Position numbers and translations under genes: made by a program. A DNA stretch of 64,000 nucleotides, taken from NCBI GenBank assembly GCA_905182985.1, contig CAJJDN010000020.1, positions 299,890 through 363,889 on the forward strand, read 5' to 3'. Below are positions 11,738 to 22,721 of this stretch, one piece after another (within the stretch, counting starts at the first letter, position 1; each line of letters starts with the position of its first letter). The stretch comes from Paramecium sonneborni (lineage: Eukaryota; Ciliophora; Oligohymenophorea; Peniculida; Parameciidae). The notes under the pieces were generated by a model. The model worked only from the letters and a program-made list of their open reading frames with translations, was not told where the DNA came from and searched no databases.

Positions 11738-13186
11738 TCATATATAATCAAATGGTTATTAAATATTTTTAATTAAATTAAGTTCCAATTTAGAGTTTAA
11801 ATTATTGCATAATAACTATTGCGAAATTTATTTAATGAAAAAATTTCTATAATAATTTACTATAAATGAGGATGGATCTTTCAAAATGAATTTTATTAAA
11901 ATAACATCTTCTCCTTGCATTTCTATAAATATAAAAGATTTTTGTTTTTTATTTAAAGTAATTTACTATATTATTAGAACAACTTAGATAATCCAAATAT
12001 TTAATTAATTTCCATAAGTTTTGACATTAATTACTCTTTCTCCTTTGATATCTAGGATCCCATGACAATTAAGGAGTTTAATGAATTTTTTAAATTACTT
12101 TTTTAAATTTAATTAATAAATAAATGTGTCATTTATCTTAATAGTAGAAAGTACACCAAAATAAAAGATTCTTAAATTAATATTTTATTTAGTAATGCGC
12201 TTAATTTATAATTTAATCTAAGCCCAAACATCTTAAATAGAATAGGTTTTTGTTTTTGTAATGAATTTATTATTAATATTTTCTAAAATCAAAATATATT
12301 TTGAATATCCAATTCCTAAATTACAAAAATATAAATCGATCTACATTTTTTGATGGTTATGAATATATTTAACTTTATAATTTTATTCCTGTTCATGATT
12401 CTTAAGTAATTATTATTCTAATGTTGTGTTTTTATCAATAAAGATATTTCTGAGGAGATTTCTAAAATTACATCCATCACAGAAGTCTTCTCTGCCATAC
12501 TCAAATTAATCGATATGCTTCGCTTATTACAAATTTATTTATTAATCACACTTAATATCGAATTAGAAAAATGGGGATTTAACTAATTTAATTAATTTGT
12601 CATCAATTTATTCTTCTTTCTATCTTAATAAAAAATGCTTTCTAGAGTTGATATCATTTTTATAAAGAATGGATATAACAAATGCAACGCATAAAATTGA
12701 AAAACAATAATCTTAAATATCGATTCTTTAAGTGTAGTATGAAGTAATGACCATTCTAGCGACAGTGTGAAAAATAACTGAGACAGTAGCATATAGAAAA
12801 TCACTCAAGAAATAAAGGACAGATTAAAGTTAAGTTATGTTGCATCCGAATTGATAATAATCTTGAGGCAAAGAATAATTAGTATCAAAATTCATTTATA
12901 AAACAAGCGTTGATATATTTGAGATGGTTATAACTAATTTTATTAACCTGGAGTTAATTTTAATTGTGATTTAGGCAATAATTGTCCAAACAATAAAACC
13001 AATATTAATATAGGGCAGATTAGGTTTGTTAAGAGCCAAATCATAAATAATTTTCATGCCATGAAGTAAGAAAGTTCCAAGTACAACAATCTAAAAAATT
13101 CTTCTTAATACTTGTCTAATTCTGGCTTCTTGGTATTTTTCTTCTAATTGATTATCTAAGAAGCGCAAAGTATAAGGATTCATCAT
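11738..13186 (-). CDS. Multi-pass membrane protein, unknown (482 aa)
   Basis: Single intronless frame from the ATG at 13186 to TGA at 11740. The N-terminus (NPYTLRFLDNQLEEKYQEAR) is followed by about five or six hydrophobic segments (for example FQIVVLGTFLLHGMKIIY, INIGFIVWTIIAQ, SILCVAFVISILY) and then about 230 cytosolic, Lys/Asn/Gln-rich residues with the pair DFCDGCNFR. A block of membrane helices with a soluble tail recalls the sensor half of ciliate histidine kinases and cyclases, but no catalytic motif is visible. Could be a degenerate or truncated sensor protein. Confidence 0.65.
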
Positions 13187-13485
13187 TGAAGATAATATTA
13201 AATATGAATACTTGCAGTTTTAATAATACTTTAATGATGAAAATATTCATTTAACAAAATGAACTACTTTTACTTTAAACATCGAAATGATTCAGAACTA
13301 TTATTTAATTTTCGATCTGAAATATATAAAGTGAGGCTTATTAATATTTACTTTATAATGATCTATTAAGTGTAAGTATAGGATTAAGAATATAAAATTA
13401 TTATTGAGAAAAAGAAATTGTTAAAAGGATTTAAAATCTAAATAATAATGGTTGTATATAATTAATAAAAAAAAATCATCAAATA

Positions 13486-13792
13486 ATGAATTTATCAGAT
13501 TCAGGATAAGAGTCTTCAGATGAGAAAGCTTTCACAATTCCAAAATAGACAAAAGATTTAAGAGCTTGCTAATTATGTGGATTTATTTTAACTTAAGAAT
13601 AATGGAATAAGAATTCATAATGTTTAAATGGATGTAGTGCTGACTATACGAAAATATTTACAGGGTAAATATAGATTTAATTATAGAGTAATATGTGTAA
13701 TGAAACCATCAAAGAGTTGGGTTGTTAAGAAATTAGGTAATTAAAGAAATATTCATCCTGGTTTATATGCAATAGATGTACAAGCAGATTGA
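13486..13792 (+). CDS. SPT4: Transcription elongation factor SPT4
   Basis: One 22-nt intron (13665-13686) gives 94 aa. The zinc finger CxxC...CxxxC is present (RACQLCGF, CLNGC), followed by the conserved core FTGVICVMKPSKSWVVKKL and HPGLYAIDV, which matches Spt4 of yeast and human (about 100-117 aa). Spt4 pairs with Spt5 (DSIF) to keep RNA polymerase II processive. The gene converges on RPS9 with 62 bp between stops. Confidence 0.95.
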
Positions 13793-13854
13793 TTAAGAAA
13801 TGAATAATGAAAAACATAAGAAATGTACTTATTGGATGTATATTATAACAATGA

Positions 13855-14460
13855 TCATTCTTCTTTTGGTTGCTTTCTTTTTGAATTCTTTCTCTTTCTT
13901 CTTCCTTCTCTTCCTTATCCAAAAGGAGATGTGACTGCAAAATCAACTAATTTTTCACTTTCAACTCTAACAAGGAATGATGGTGAATTTACTAATCTCT
14001 TTCCAACTCTATTATATAATAAAAATATCAATTACCTAAAGTGTCTTTATCTAATTAAAGTTCTAGCATGATGAATTGATGATGCTTAATTACTTTTGAA
14101 AACAAATGTTTATAGTCTTCTTTCCATCATTTTTTAAGTAGTCAAACCCAAGACATAATCTAGTTTTCTTTCTTATTCACTCAATAAACCATAACGAACC
14201 ATTCTTCTAATCAAAGCTTCTCCTTCAAATAATCTTCTTGGATCTTTTGGATCAAGTGTTAATAATTCTCTAGCAGCCTTTCTGATTCTTGCTAATGTAA
14301 GTTAAACTCTCCAAACTTCTCTTTTATTCTTTAATCCATACTTACCAATAATTTGCAATCTAATTAATCATTAACAATACTCATTATCAAGACGTTCTTT
14401 TTCGAATGGTTTTCTTGGTGTGTCTGATGTCTTAGATCTGTTTCTATAATTTTTTCCCAT
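13855..14460 (-). CDS. RPS9: 40S ribosomal protein uS4 (RPS9)
   Basis: ATG at 14460. Introns at 14360-14380 (21 nt) and 14009-14035 (27 nt) give 185 aa. Diagnostic stretches are [39 protein letters not shown], the S4 RNA-binding part [18 protein letters not shown] region, and the basic tail [19 protein letters not shown]. Length and order match eukaryotic RPS9 (194 aa in human). Component of the small subunit involved in decoding fidelity. Confidence 0.97.
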
Positions 14461-14597
14461 AAAAAGATTTAAATATAATTTTAAATTTTGTATTAATAAC
14501 TATTGTATACAATCTCCCTCTCCTACATACTATTTCAATCAATATCTAAAAGATTATCAATCCATAAATAATCAAGATTATTTCATAATATTCATAC

Positions 14598-15800
14598 TCA
14601 ATTTTTTTTCAAACTAATGCTAAAAAAACTATCCATTCCACCTCTCTCTGGTAAACTTTGGAAATAATCATTATCAACCACGCTTAAATCGTACTTCTTG
14701 CAAAAATGCTTCACTTAATTCTAATTTTCATCTTTCAAAAAACTACAAGTTGTATAAACTATCACTCCATCTTACTTCAAATATCTAATTGCTTAATCAA
14801 ATATTTCTTATTATAATTTTATTAAATCTAGTTCAATTAATATATTTACTATCTAATCTTTCCTAAGAAAATCGATATTTCGAATCTGGGTTTCTTCTTA
14901 AAGTTCCTAATCCTGTACAAGGAACATCTAATAAAATCCAATCATATTTGAATTTCTTTGTAAAGAAGCTGTAGTTCATTATACCAGCTCTTCGTAATCT
15001 TATCTTTGCTTTAGCCAAAGCTTCACTTCTTGAGTCATTTATCTCAATTACACCTTTACCTTCCATCTAATGAGCAAATGCTAAGGTTTTCCCTCCAGAT
15101 CCTGCACAATAATCAAGTACTTTATCATTTGGTTTGCATTATACTCTAAGAGCACAAACTTATGAGGCCTCATCTTGAATTTCAAATAATCCCTCTTTAA
15201 ATTAATCTGTATCACTCAAATTTACATTATTTTCTTTGCTCACTATTAAACCATAAGGTGATGTTAAAGTCTTTTTAAAATATAGATTTTTCATCTCCTT
15301 AATTAGCTAAAGATATTATGTAGTAAAACAATTACTTTCTCTCTTGTTATTTTTATTGGATTTATTCGAATCGTCAATGGTGCCTTGGTGTTTAAAGCTG
15401 TAAAGAACTCATATGCTCTTTTTTGACCATATTAATCAGAAACTAGTTGGAACAGTCTGAAATAGAATTCATATTTTACATCTCTGGACAGCTACATCGA
15501 ATATTCCTTTGTAATTGATCAAATATAATCTTACAGTGGAATATTTTGGTCTTTCTCGTAATTTGAAACATGTGATAATAGATCACATTTTCTATCCACA
15601 TCTTTCGTAAAATGAGAAAGAAGAAGATCATTTCTAATTAGATCAAAAGCTGTTTGAGAAATTATTGAACGCTCAGAAGGGCCAAGAGTTTTGTTATTTT
15701 TGTAGTATTCTCTTAAAAAAGAATCAAATGGTCCTCTCTAAACGTCAAAATTTGTCATTATAGTCTTTATGTGTGTTTTAATAAATGGCCTTAAATTCAT
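14598..15800 (-). CDS. NOP2/Sun (RsmB-like) RNA m5C methyltransferase (366 aa)
   Basis: ATG at 15800, four introns (15507-15534, 15457-15479, 15307-15335, 14828-14849), TGA at 14598. The N-terminal helical region (GPFDSFLREYYKNNKTLG, NIPLNIRCSCPEILFQ, FTALNTKAPLTIRIN) is followed by a Rossmann domain: SAM motif DYCAGSGGKTLA, motif IV DVPCTGLGTLRRNPD and motif VI YTTCSFLKDEN. Both catalytic cysteines (PC and TC) are present, so an active cytosine-5 RNA methyltransferase is expected. It resembles bacterial RsmB/NSUN enzymes; the exact rRNA or tRNA target cannot be told. Confidence 0.93.
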
Positions 15801-15844
15801 ATTAAAATAAATAATAAATAATAACGTATATAAACTTAATAAAA

Positions 15845-16495
15845 ATGCATAAACCTTATTGTTCTTAATAAATCTCAGTACCCTTCTCATTCAGGTTAAA
15901 AAAATCCAGATTATATCAATCCAATATTCATTAGTCTAATTGATTAATTTCTAGATAACATTTTATTAAATAAGCCCTAATAGCATGATCAAACAAATTA
16001 AAATAGTAATTATTAAACCTACTAGAATTAATTTTAAAAGCTATAAAATGAAAAGACTTAAGAAACTTTTAATAATGAAGTTTGAAGAAGAAAGATTGAT
16101 ATTAATGATTAAACAACTTCTTTGATAAGAAAACATAAAAGTCACAACATGAACTTAATCCTGATTATTTATTTCAATCGAATTAAAAGGAATAGTTATA
16201 AAGAGCTAAATATGTCTTGAAAAAATGGAAATCAGTGTAATTAGGAGATCAAAAAGTGTGAAAAGTGAAGGCTTTACACAGTAATAGAATAGCCCAAGCA
16301 GTTATATTCATCCATAAAAAATATCAATCAATCTGTTAGAGATTTTAAAGCTGAAAGCTAGTTAAGGGGATTTATTTTACAAAATAAAAATGTTTCATAT
16401 TTAAAAGAAATTGAAAAAACACAAAATAATCAGAAGAAGATTTAAGAAGATAGTAACAATTAATAAGTATAGCTAAATCAAAATTTACTAAATGA
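15845..16495 (+). CDS. Gln-rich protein, unknown, intron structure unresolved
   Basis: Plus-strand coding-like segments switch frame several times: INPIFISLIDQFLDNILL (from about 15909), KSQHELNPDYLFQSNQKEQ (from about 16130) and SVRDFKAESQLRGFILQ (from about 16335). A consistent model uses introns near 15861-15894 (34 nt), 16080-16129 (50 nt), 16256-16292 (37 nt) and 16464-16483 (20 nt), ending at TGA 16493. The 50- and 37-nt introns are longer than any other here, so a retained internal eliminated sequence, indels or partial decay are alternatives. Its stop lies 3 bp from the stop of the convergent transporter gene. Function unknown. Confidence 0.4.
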
Positions 16496-16498
16496 TTA

Positions 16499-17774
16499 TC
16501 ATTTATAAAATATTGCATCGCGATAATCTACTGCAAATATTAAATTAAAACTCTAAATAAAAACCCCTATAATTGCATCAGCTGGAGATCCAAATGAATT
16601 ATAAAAATAATATGATAGAAATCGATTTCCATCTTGTCCTAATTTAAGTGCCAATAAAAATGCTATCATCATTGTAGCACTCAATTTTTATTTAGTGCTC
16701 TCGTAAATTAAAATATAAAGCAATGTAAAATGCATGGCTTTTGAGCTTTCCTCCAATAATTTATATATTGAAATGATATTCTAATTTAAACCATATAGTT
16801 ACATCTATTTAAGAGGGAAAGTAATTTTAACAAATTGAAAAAGTGAAATTATTTAGATTTCTTAAGATTACTACGATCAAATAGATCGGAACTGTTTTAA
16901 ATTTCATTAATAACAAAGTCATCGCACAAAGCGATAATACTATAAAGGCTATTGTTGTCCATTAAAATTTAAATTAATTCAAACTTAAGAACTCCTGTTA
17001 AAGTATTGTTTATTCTATAATATCTTCTGCATATCCAAAGCCAATCATTGATGAAAATAAAAAAAAGAACTTAAACTAGCAGCTCTTATCAAAAAAAAAT
17101 TTATAAAATGTCTTTAATCTCTTACATAATGAATTTATCTTCATTTTCGATTAGTATAAATCATTTTCAGATTTGAATTAAAATGTATAAATAAGCATAA
17201 TAATTGAAAATATTGAGACTAAGATAAAGAAAGTCTCACAACTATAGAAAATCTATGTTGTTACTGTAGAACTTATGAAAATAACTGTGTATTTAATGGC
17301 TGCTGCAAATTTGTAATTATCATCGTATACATAATCAACTATCCAAGCCTCTGTTGCAATCTCTAAAATTAAAACTAGAAAAAGTTAAATCAATGCTAAA
17401 TTTCGAACAACTTCCAATTTTAAATTTGATATTAATTATTGATAAATTATACTAAGTACAATACAATAAACTGCTAACAGAAATAATGTTAGTATAATAT
17501 AAGTCTTTCTTCTTCCAAATTTTCTTATGAAAAATGTATCTAATAAGGGGCAAAGTATTATTTTGAGATATTATGGTAAAAGTAGTATTCCAAATGCCTT
17601 TAATTCAAAAGGCATTAATCCAAGGGATAAGAATTCTTTAATTAATGTTACATAGAAGTATGTAGTAATCGAACTTGTTAGTATAAAAATGCATGAAATA
17701 AATACAAAATCCTTTCTATCTTCTAAAGTTTTATTAATTTCCGAAAGGCTTGAATTATCATCATTTTAACTCAT
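16499..17774 (-). CDS. MFS acetyl-CoA transporter-like protein (417 aa)
   Basis: ATG at 17774, one 22-nt intron (16781-16802), TGA at 16499. About ten to twelve hydrophobic segments. The loop LPQYLKIILCPLLDTFFIRK followed by FGRRKTY matches the A-loop of the SLC33A1/acetyl-CoA transporter branch of the MFS (PxxxKxxxxPxxDxxxxxxFGRRKxW), and EIATEAWIVDY corresponds to the second-helix DxAxDxW region. After the intron the protein ends with two more membrane segments (TMMIAFLLALKLGQ, ADAIIGVFIQSFNLIFA). In other eukaryotes these carriers import acetyl-CoA into the ER/Golgi lumen; substrate here is inferred only. Confidence 0.8.
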
Positions 17775-18398
17775 AATTCTCTTTTGAATTTCTTTAATTT
17801 CAAATTTATTTAATTAAATCTAACATATTTATTATATTATACTTATTAATATTTATGTCATTCTGCTTTTCTAAATAAATAAAAATGAAGCTTAGAATTT
17901 TACTTAAACAAAATATAACACTTAGATTACTCAAGTAGCTTATAATTTATGTTTATCTATATTACTACTTGGTAAATTTCAATGATAAAAATCATGAATG
18001 TAATGAATTGTTATTAAGGTAAATAAAATATAATTACCTCAATTCAAATTTTTGTCCTCATTAATTGACTGAGTAATAAAGTTATAATTAATGTACAAAA
18101 AACTGAATTTAAACATTCATAATTAATTTTCAATTAATTTTTTTCTTTAATAAATAAAAAATAGAATATCTTAAGACTTTGAAAAGAAATAATCTTCATG
18201 CAAAATCAGAAATTTAAATAAGAAATAATTACTCTTAAGACATAAAAAATAACGAACTGCCAGTTGTAAAAAATATTTGATTCTAATTAAATTTGCTTTA
18301 TTTTTTTCTCAAAAAATAGTAATTTAAAAAAGCAGAAGAATATATTGGATGTAAAGGTTTATTATTTTAAATATAAATAAAATCTTTTATATTAACTT
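17775..18398. other. Intergenic, AT-rich
   Basis: No gene or RNA feature seen. It lies between the divergent starts of the transporter and the RPS8-like gene and presumably holds both promoters. Confidence 0.5.
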
Positions 18399-18683
18399 AT
18401 GGGAATTTCAAGAGATAGCAGACATAAGAGAAGACTTACAGGAGGTCGTATGCCTATTCATAAAAAGAAAAGAGCATTTGAAAAAGGAAGATAAGCTGCA
18501 ATGACAAAATTAATATCAGGAGAAAAGAGAGTTAGAAGAATTAGAGTAAGAGGAGGAAACTTTAAATTCAGAGCACTTCGTCTATCAGAAGGAAACTTTT
18601 CATGGGCAAGTTAAGGAATTGCTAAAAAAGCAAAAATAGTTGAGGTCCATTAATATCCTTTACTTATGAAGAGTATTAGATGA
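18399..18683 (+). pseudogene. RPS8: Shortened ribosomal protein eS8 (RPS8), 94 aa
   Basis: Clear eS8 N-terminal half: [67 protein letters not shown]. The conserved sequence then stops: after VEVH come ten unrelated residues and TGA. A normal eS8 is about 200 aa and continues for another 100 or so; no continuation was found within the next 60 bp in any frame. Either a truncated paralogue of a multicopy ribosomal gene (common after whole-genome duplication) or a broken copy. Intact sequence up to the break suggests recent loss. Confidence 0.85.
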
Positions 18684-18745
18684 AATTCATAGTTACTAAA
18701 TAGAATTTGAAGATTTTTAAGTATTAATTTTTTTCGTTAATTTAA

Positions 18746-20291
18746 ATGAATTTAAATAACAAGCATGAGAGATTTAGTTCAGATGATTCTGTTGATATGA
18801 GTGATTATAAAATTGAATCTTCAAAGAAATAATCGACAATAAAGTATTCTAATTCAAAATCATCATCATCAGATGAAAGTTTGACAGATATGATAAAAAA
18901 GAAGAGACAATAGATTAATAAGAAAGTTTATGGAAAAGAAGAGTAATAATAACTAGAATTAGATGATGCAACTTTTGATTTATCTGATACTTGTAATAAG
19001 TAATACTTATATTATTAGATAACGATTCTAATAAGTTCAAAAATGGAAATGAATCAACATTAGAATCAAGGATAAAGAAATTAGAACAAGAATTGAATAC
19101 TAGTGTTAAATCTACTCTATAAAGAAACTATTAGCATAATCAATCTGCGTCTATGACATCAGTTGATTCATTCTCAATTGATTTTAAGCAGTTTCAATAA
19201 TAATCAGATCTCAAAGTCAATTATTATAATAATCGACTTGAATCACTTAGATCTAAAAATTAGGAACCTGCAATAGAATGGAAAAGTATAAATTATTATA
19301 TTTATACAAGAAACTCGAAAAATAGAAGAATTTGATTTTGAAATTTCAAATCTCTAATAAGAACTTGAATAGTTAAAAGATAGTCTAAATAAAGAAGAAA
19401 AAGAATAAAATAAATAAAAAATTAAATTAAAACATTAGTTAAAATAATATACTTAATCAAATTCTGATGAAGATGAATAAGAATATAAAGAAAGAGTTTA
19501 TGATTTACCAATGCAATAAAATTAATAAAAAACTAAAAAAGTAGCATAAAGTTCAAAAAAATCATCTCATCATTCTGCTGCTAGTGAATAAAATCAAAAT
19601 CAAATATAGAATACAAATTTTAAGAAAAAATCAAGAACTGATATTGAGGTTATTGATGAAATGTCTGAATAAAATTCAAAGGATTAACATAAGGGTAATG
19701 AAATTTTAATAATCAATTTTAGAAGTTAATTTTGATGATTCAGATAAATTAAGTGAAAATGAAAATTAAGAGATTCCTAAACAAAATCATAAAAAATAAG
19801 CTTCAAAAAAATAATCTTCTCTTCAAAATTTACCTATTTCAACAATTGAATTTAAGGAAAAAGATGGAAATGATGTGAGTATCGATGTTGTTCCTTAGAA
19901 ACATCAAACTAATAATTAAATGCCTTAAATTTTGACCGAAAATCAATTTCCAAATACTTTAATACTTCCATCAAAAACTTCTTTATAATGTGATGTTTCA
20001 AGATTATATAAACTTAATAAGGAAGTAGAAGTTTTGTAATTATTAGATTAATATAAAATAGATAATAAATAGAGAAGATAAGAGATAAGTTAAAAAAATC
20101 AATAAATAAAAAAATGAATAGTGAAAAAGTAGTAGAGTAAATTAATTTATTATTTTAGACGTTATGATCCATCATTCACAATGTCATCTAAAACAAAAAT
20201 AATGAATAAGTCTGGAAAATTGCATTGTCCTAATTGTACTTATCTACTTAATAAAGGGATGAGTACAGCATATTGTCATTGCAATAAATGA
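18746..20291 (+). CDS. Ser/Gln-rich coiled-coil protein with C-terminal zinc ribbon (477 aa)
   Basis: Four introns (18993-19018, 19286-19310, 19695-19722, 20089-20121) give 477 aa. The N-terminal half is acidic and Ser/Gln-rich with coiled-coil stretches (SRIKKLEQELN, EISNLQQELEQLKDSLN). The last about 30 residues, KSGKLHCPNCTYLLNKGMS then YCHCNK, form a CxxC...CxC zinc knuckle at the extreme C-terminus. I do not recognise the family; the architecture would suit a scaffold or basal-body protein, which is a guess. Confidence 0.82.
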
Positions 20292-20346
20292 AACCTTTTG
20301 AAAATATTATTATTTAATCTTAATAATTAATGTCTGTGAAATAATA

Positions 20347-20586
20347 ATGGCTTCTTTAGTAATTTTACTATATTATTATATTTTAACAAATCAATCATTT
20401 TTTAGTAAAACAAAAAGAGAATAAGTAGATAAAAAATCTTATTAAATTTATAAAATTTTAGATGAATTAGAAAATCTAACAAAAGAACTTATTAATCATG
20501 ATAAATCACATCAAAAAGAATCATTAATAGAGAATATTTATATCAGTTATACTAGCTACACTAAGTAAAATAATAGCCCATATTGA
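20347..20586 (+). CDS. Possible short membrane-anchored ORF (79 aa)
   Basis: Open frame with a hydrophobic start (MASLVILLYYYILTN) then a Lys/Gln-rich helix (YKILDELENLTKELINHD). It lies directly before the histidine-kinase relic and could be a remnant of its 5' part rather than a separate gene. Confidence 0.3.
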
Positions 20587-20654
20587 TGAAAAATTATGAA
20601 ATGATCATTATTCATGAAATAAAAGAAATTAATAAACTTTTTATAAAAAAGTAA

Positions 20655-21420
20655 ATGAATACTCATTTATATTTTGCTATTTAAACCAAGCAGTCAATTA
20701 ATAGGGAATACAGTAAATGTAGTTGCTTAAATAAGATAATCCTTTCAAATACAGATAATATAATTGAGAAGAGTACTTCTTTAATTTTTCCTTAAATTAT
20801 CATATCTTATAAATCATCAAATACTTAAATCATTATCTAATCATCTCAAAGTTATTAAATTATGCCTGATATAATTATAAGATACTAAATAGTGTAATTT
20901 TCATTGTATTTTCTTTTGAAAGAGAATAATTGTATGAATTTAAAAAAAAAAACTAAACCAGAAGAATACCAAGAGATTTTAATAACTAATTCAAATTAAA
21001 CAATATCAGAATATCTTCAAAAATATTTTCAATTTTAAGCTATGAAAATTCAAGAAGTTTAATAGATGAAATATAATTATGCTAAAAATGTCAAAAGTTC
21101 TTGGCTGATTTAATTTAAAAATTGAAAATTTCACAGAAAGTGATTAAAAGTTCTAAGTATAACAAAGAGAGAAAAATAATTAATAGTCAAAAGATTAATT
21201 TAAAAGATTTTTAAGATAAATAGTAAAATTAGATGAATTTGGGTTTAGAATTGATTTGATTAATAATGACAGGATCAAATCAAAAATATAATTAGATATT
21301 GTTTAATGTATTATATAATTTTAAATAACTTAGCATTTACAAAAGAATATGAGAATCTAATAAAATATTAAAACAATGAATTTAATGAATTTAACACTGA
21401 AGTATTATAATAATAATAAT
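20655..21420 (+). pseudogene. Decayed histidine-kinase-like gene
   Basis: Starts MNTHLYFAIQTKQSINREYS and reads about 155 codons of PAS/linker-type sequence. The frame then slips by one base near 21093: YAKNVKSSW must shift to reach FLADLIQKLKISQKVIKSSK. This second frame continues through the linker before the ATPase domain (INLKDFQDKQQNQMNLGLEL), meets an in-frame TGA near 21259, and resumes as SNQKYNQILFNVLYNFKQLS, a degenerate version of the histidine-kinase N-box region (QxLxNLLxNAxKFT). No intron can explain the slip or the TGA. The phospho-accepting His is not visible. Family call is an inference from ciliate histidine-kinase layout. Confidence 0.5.
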
Positions 21421-21702
21421 AACGATATATTTAGTTACTAAGATATCTATAAAATTCCAGCTTATATAAGAGATCCTTTTATTTATAATTTAAATATAAC
21501 GTATTTTTAAAGTTTATGATACAAATATAAAAATGTAAATTTTTTGTATTTTATATATAATCTAATAAAAATTGATAGTCTGGATTAATCCTTCATCTAG
21601 TAGAAGCTTAAAAGTGGCTTTATGAAAAATAGCGGGAATAAATAATGTTTATTCTACTGAATAATATTAATAGTGTTTTCAATTAATTTTAATCGTTAAC
21701 AG
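21421..21702. other. Intergenic after the kinase relic
   Basis: AT-rich, with a short Asn/Ile-rich open stretch at the left end that may be the tail of the relic. Nothing else seen. Confidence 0.4.
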
Positions 21703-22721
21703 ATGAATAAAGAAAATGAAGTATTTAATTTGCCTGAACCAATTTGCAAAGCTCATCAAAATAAGAAGGTAAGAAAAGCTTAAAAAGTAGGCAAAATATA
21801 AAATAGTTGGTGTTCCCTACCCTAAACCAAAGTTTAACTTGACTGATTTAGTTTGTTCTAAATGTGCTATTGCACTTGTTAGTTAAGGTTATAAGGTAAT
21901 TTAATTTTTAGAATTAGGTTGATGATATTGAGTCAGATTAAACATAAGTTAGATAAGAATAAATACAACAGTTTCTGGAAACAATTTCATAAACATTTTT
22001 AACAATAGATCAAAGTGAATAAAGTCTTCTGGAAAAAAAGGAAGATCTGATTCGATTTTGTGAGAAATAAAAGGATAAAGTACGAGAGCATTATCATATT
22101 ATGACAACCACATTAGATCATAAACTAAAAGAATAAATTGACTATTTGAACGAATTGTAAGGAAAAGCCTTAACAATGTTTGAATAAAAATAATAAGAAA
22201 TTAAGGAGAACCATAATGAATTATTATAGATGTATAGCGACATAGAAGTTAATCTTGATAATATAATCCTATAGATTGAATTGTTACCTTACAAATAGAT
22301 TATGGGTCAATATAATAAGAGAGTGTAAGATATTTAATAGTGTCTTACTAAAATGGAAACTTAGAATGTTTATTTGGGAAGAGTGTATAAAAAAGCAACA
22401 GATTAAAAAATACTAGGAGGTTTATTTGAAGATAGTGAATTGGAAATTAAAATAGTATAAACATCTTTGTTGAAAACAGAATAATAATAGGGTTAGTCTG
22501 TATCAAGATTGATGTCCCCTTAATCAACATAAGTGACAACACCAACAAATTAAACTCCTGATAAGCAAAGATCAAATAGTTAACCTAGTAAATTCTTGGA
22601 GATTTTAAATAAGGTGAATGAGAATCAACTTAAAACTAATAATTTCTATACTTAATTACTTAGAAGAGATTCTTCCTTTGATCTTAGCGAAAAATATTGT
22701 TCGCCTTCATTCAAAAAATGA
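21703..22721 (+). CDS. Cys-rich N-terminus plus coiled-coil protein (324 aa)
   Basis: Two 22-nt introns (21769-21790 and 21896-21917) give 324 aa. The N-terminal about 60 residues carry a Cys/His group (PEPICKAHQNKK, LVCSKCAIALVSQGYK) that resembles a reduced B-box-like zinc finger. A long coiled coil follows (about 65-250; IQQFLETISQTFLTID, KLKEQIDYLNELQGKALTMF) and then a Ser/Thr/Pro-rich tail. B-box plus coiled coil is the TRIM-like arrangement, common and poorly characterised in ciliates. No RING finger is seen. Confidence 0.82.

Noticed and set aside
15470..15540. Frameshift and in-frame TGA in the NSUN methyltransferase
   Set aside because: Two introns (28 and 23 nt) remove the TGA and produce the family sequence NIPLNIRCSCPEILFQ.
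16500..16840. Plus-strand continuation of the gene at 15845 (Gln-rich open frame)
   Set aside because: The minus strand here encodes the end of the MFS transporter with a clean 22-nt intron and membrane segments; the plus frame is its shadow.
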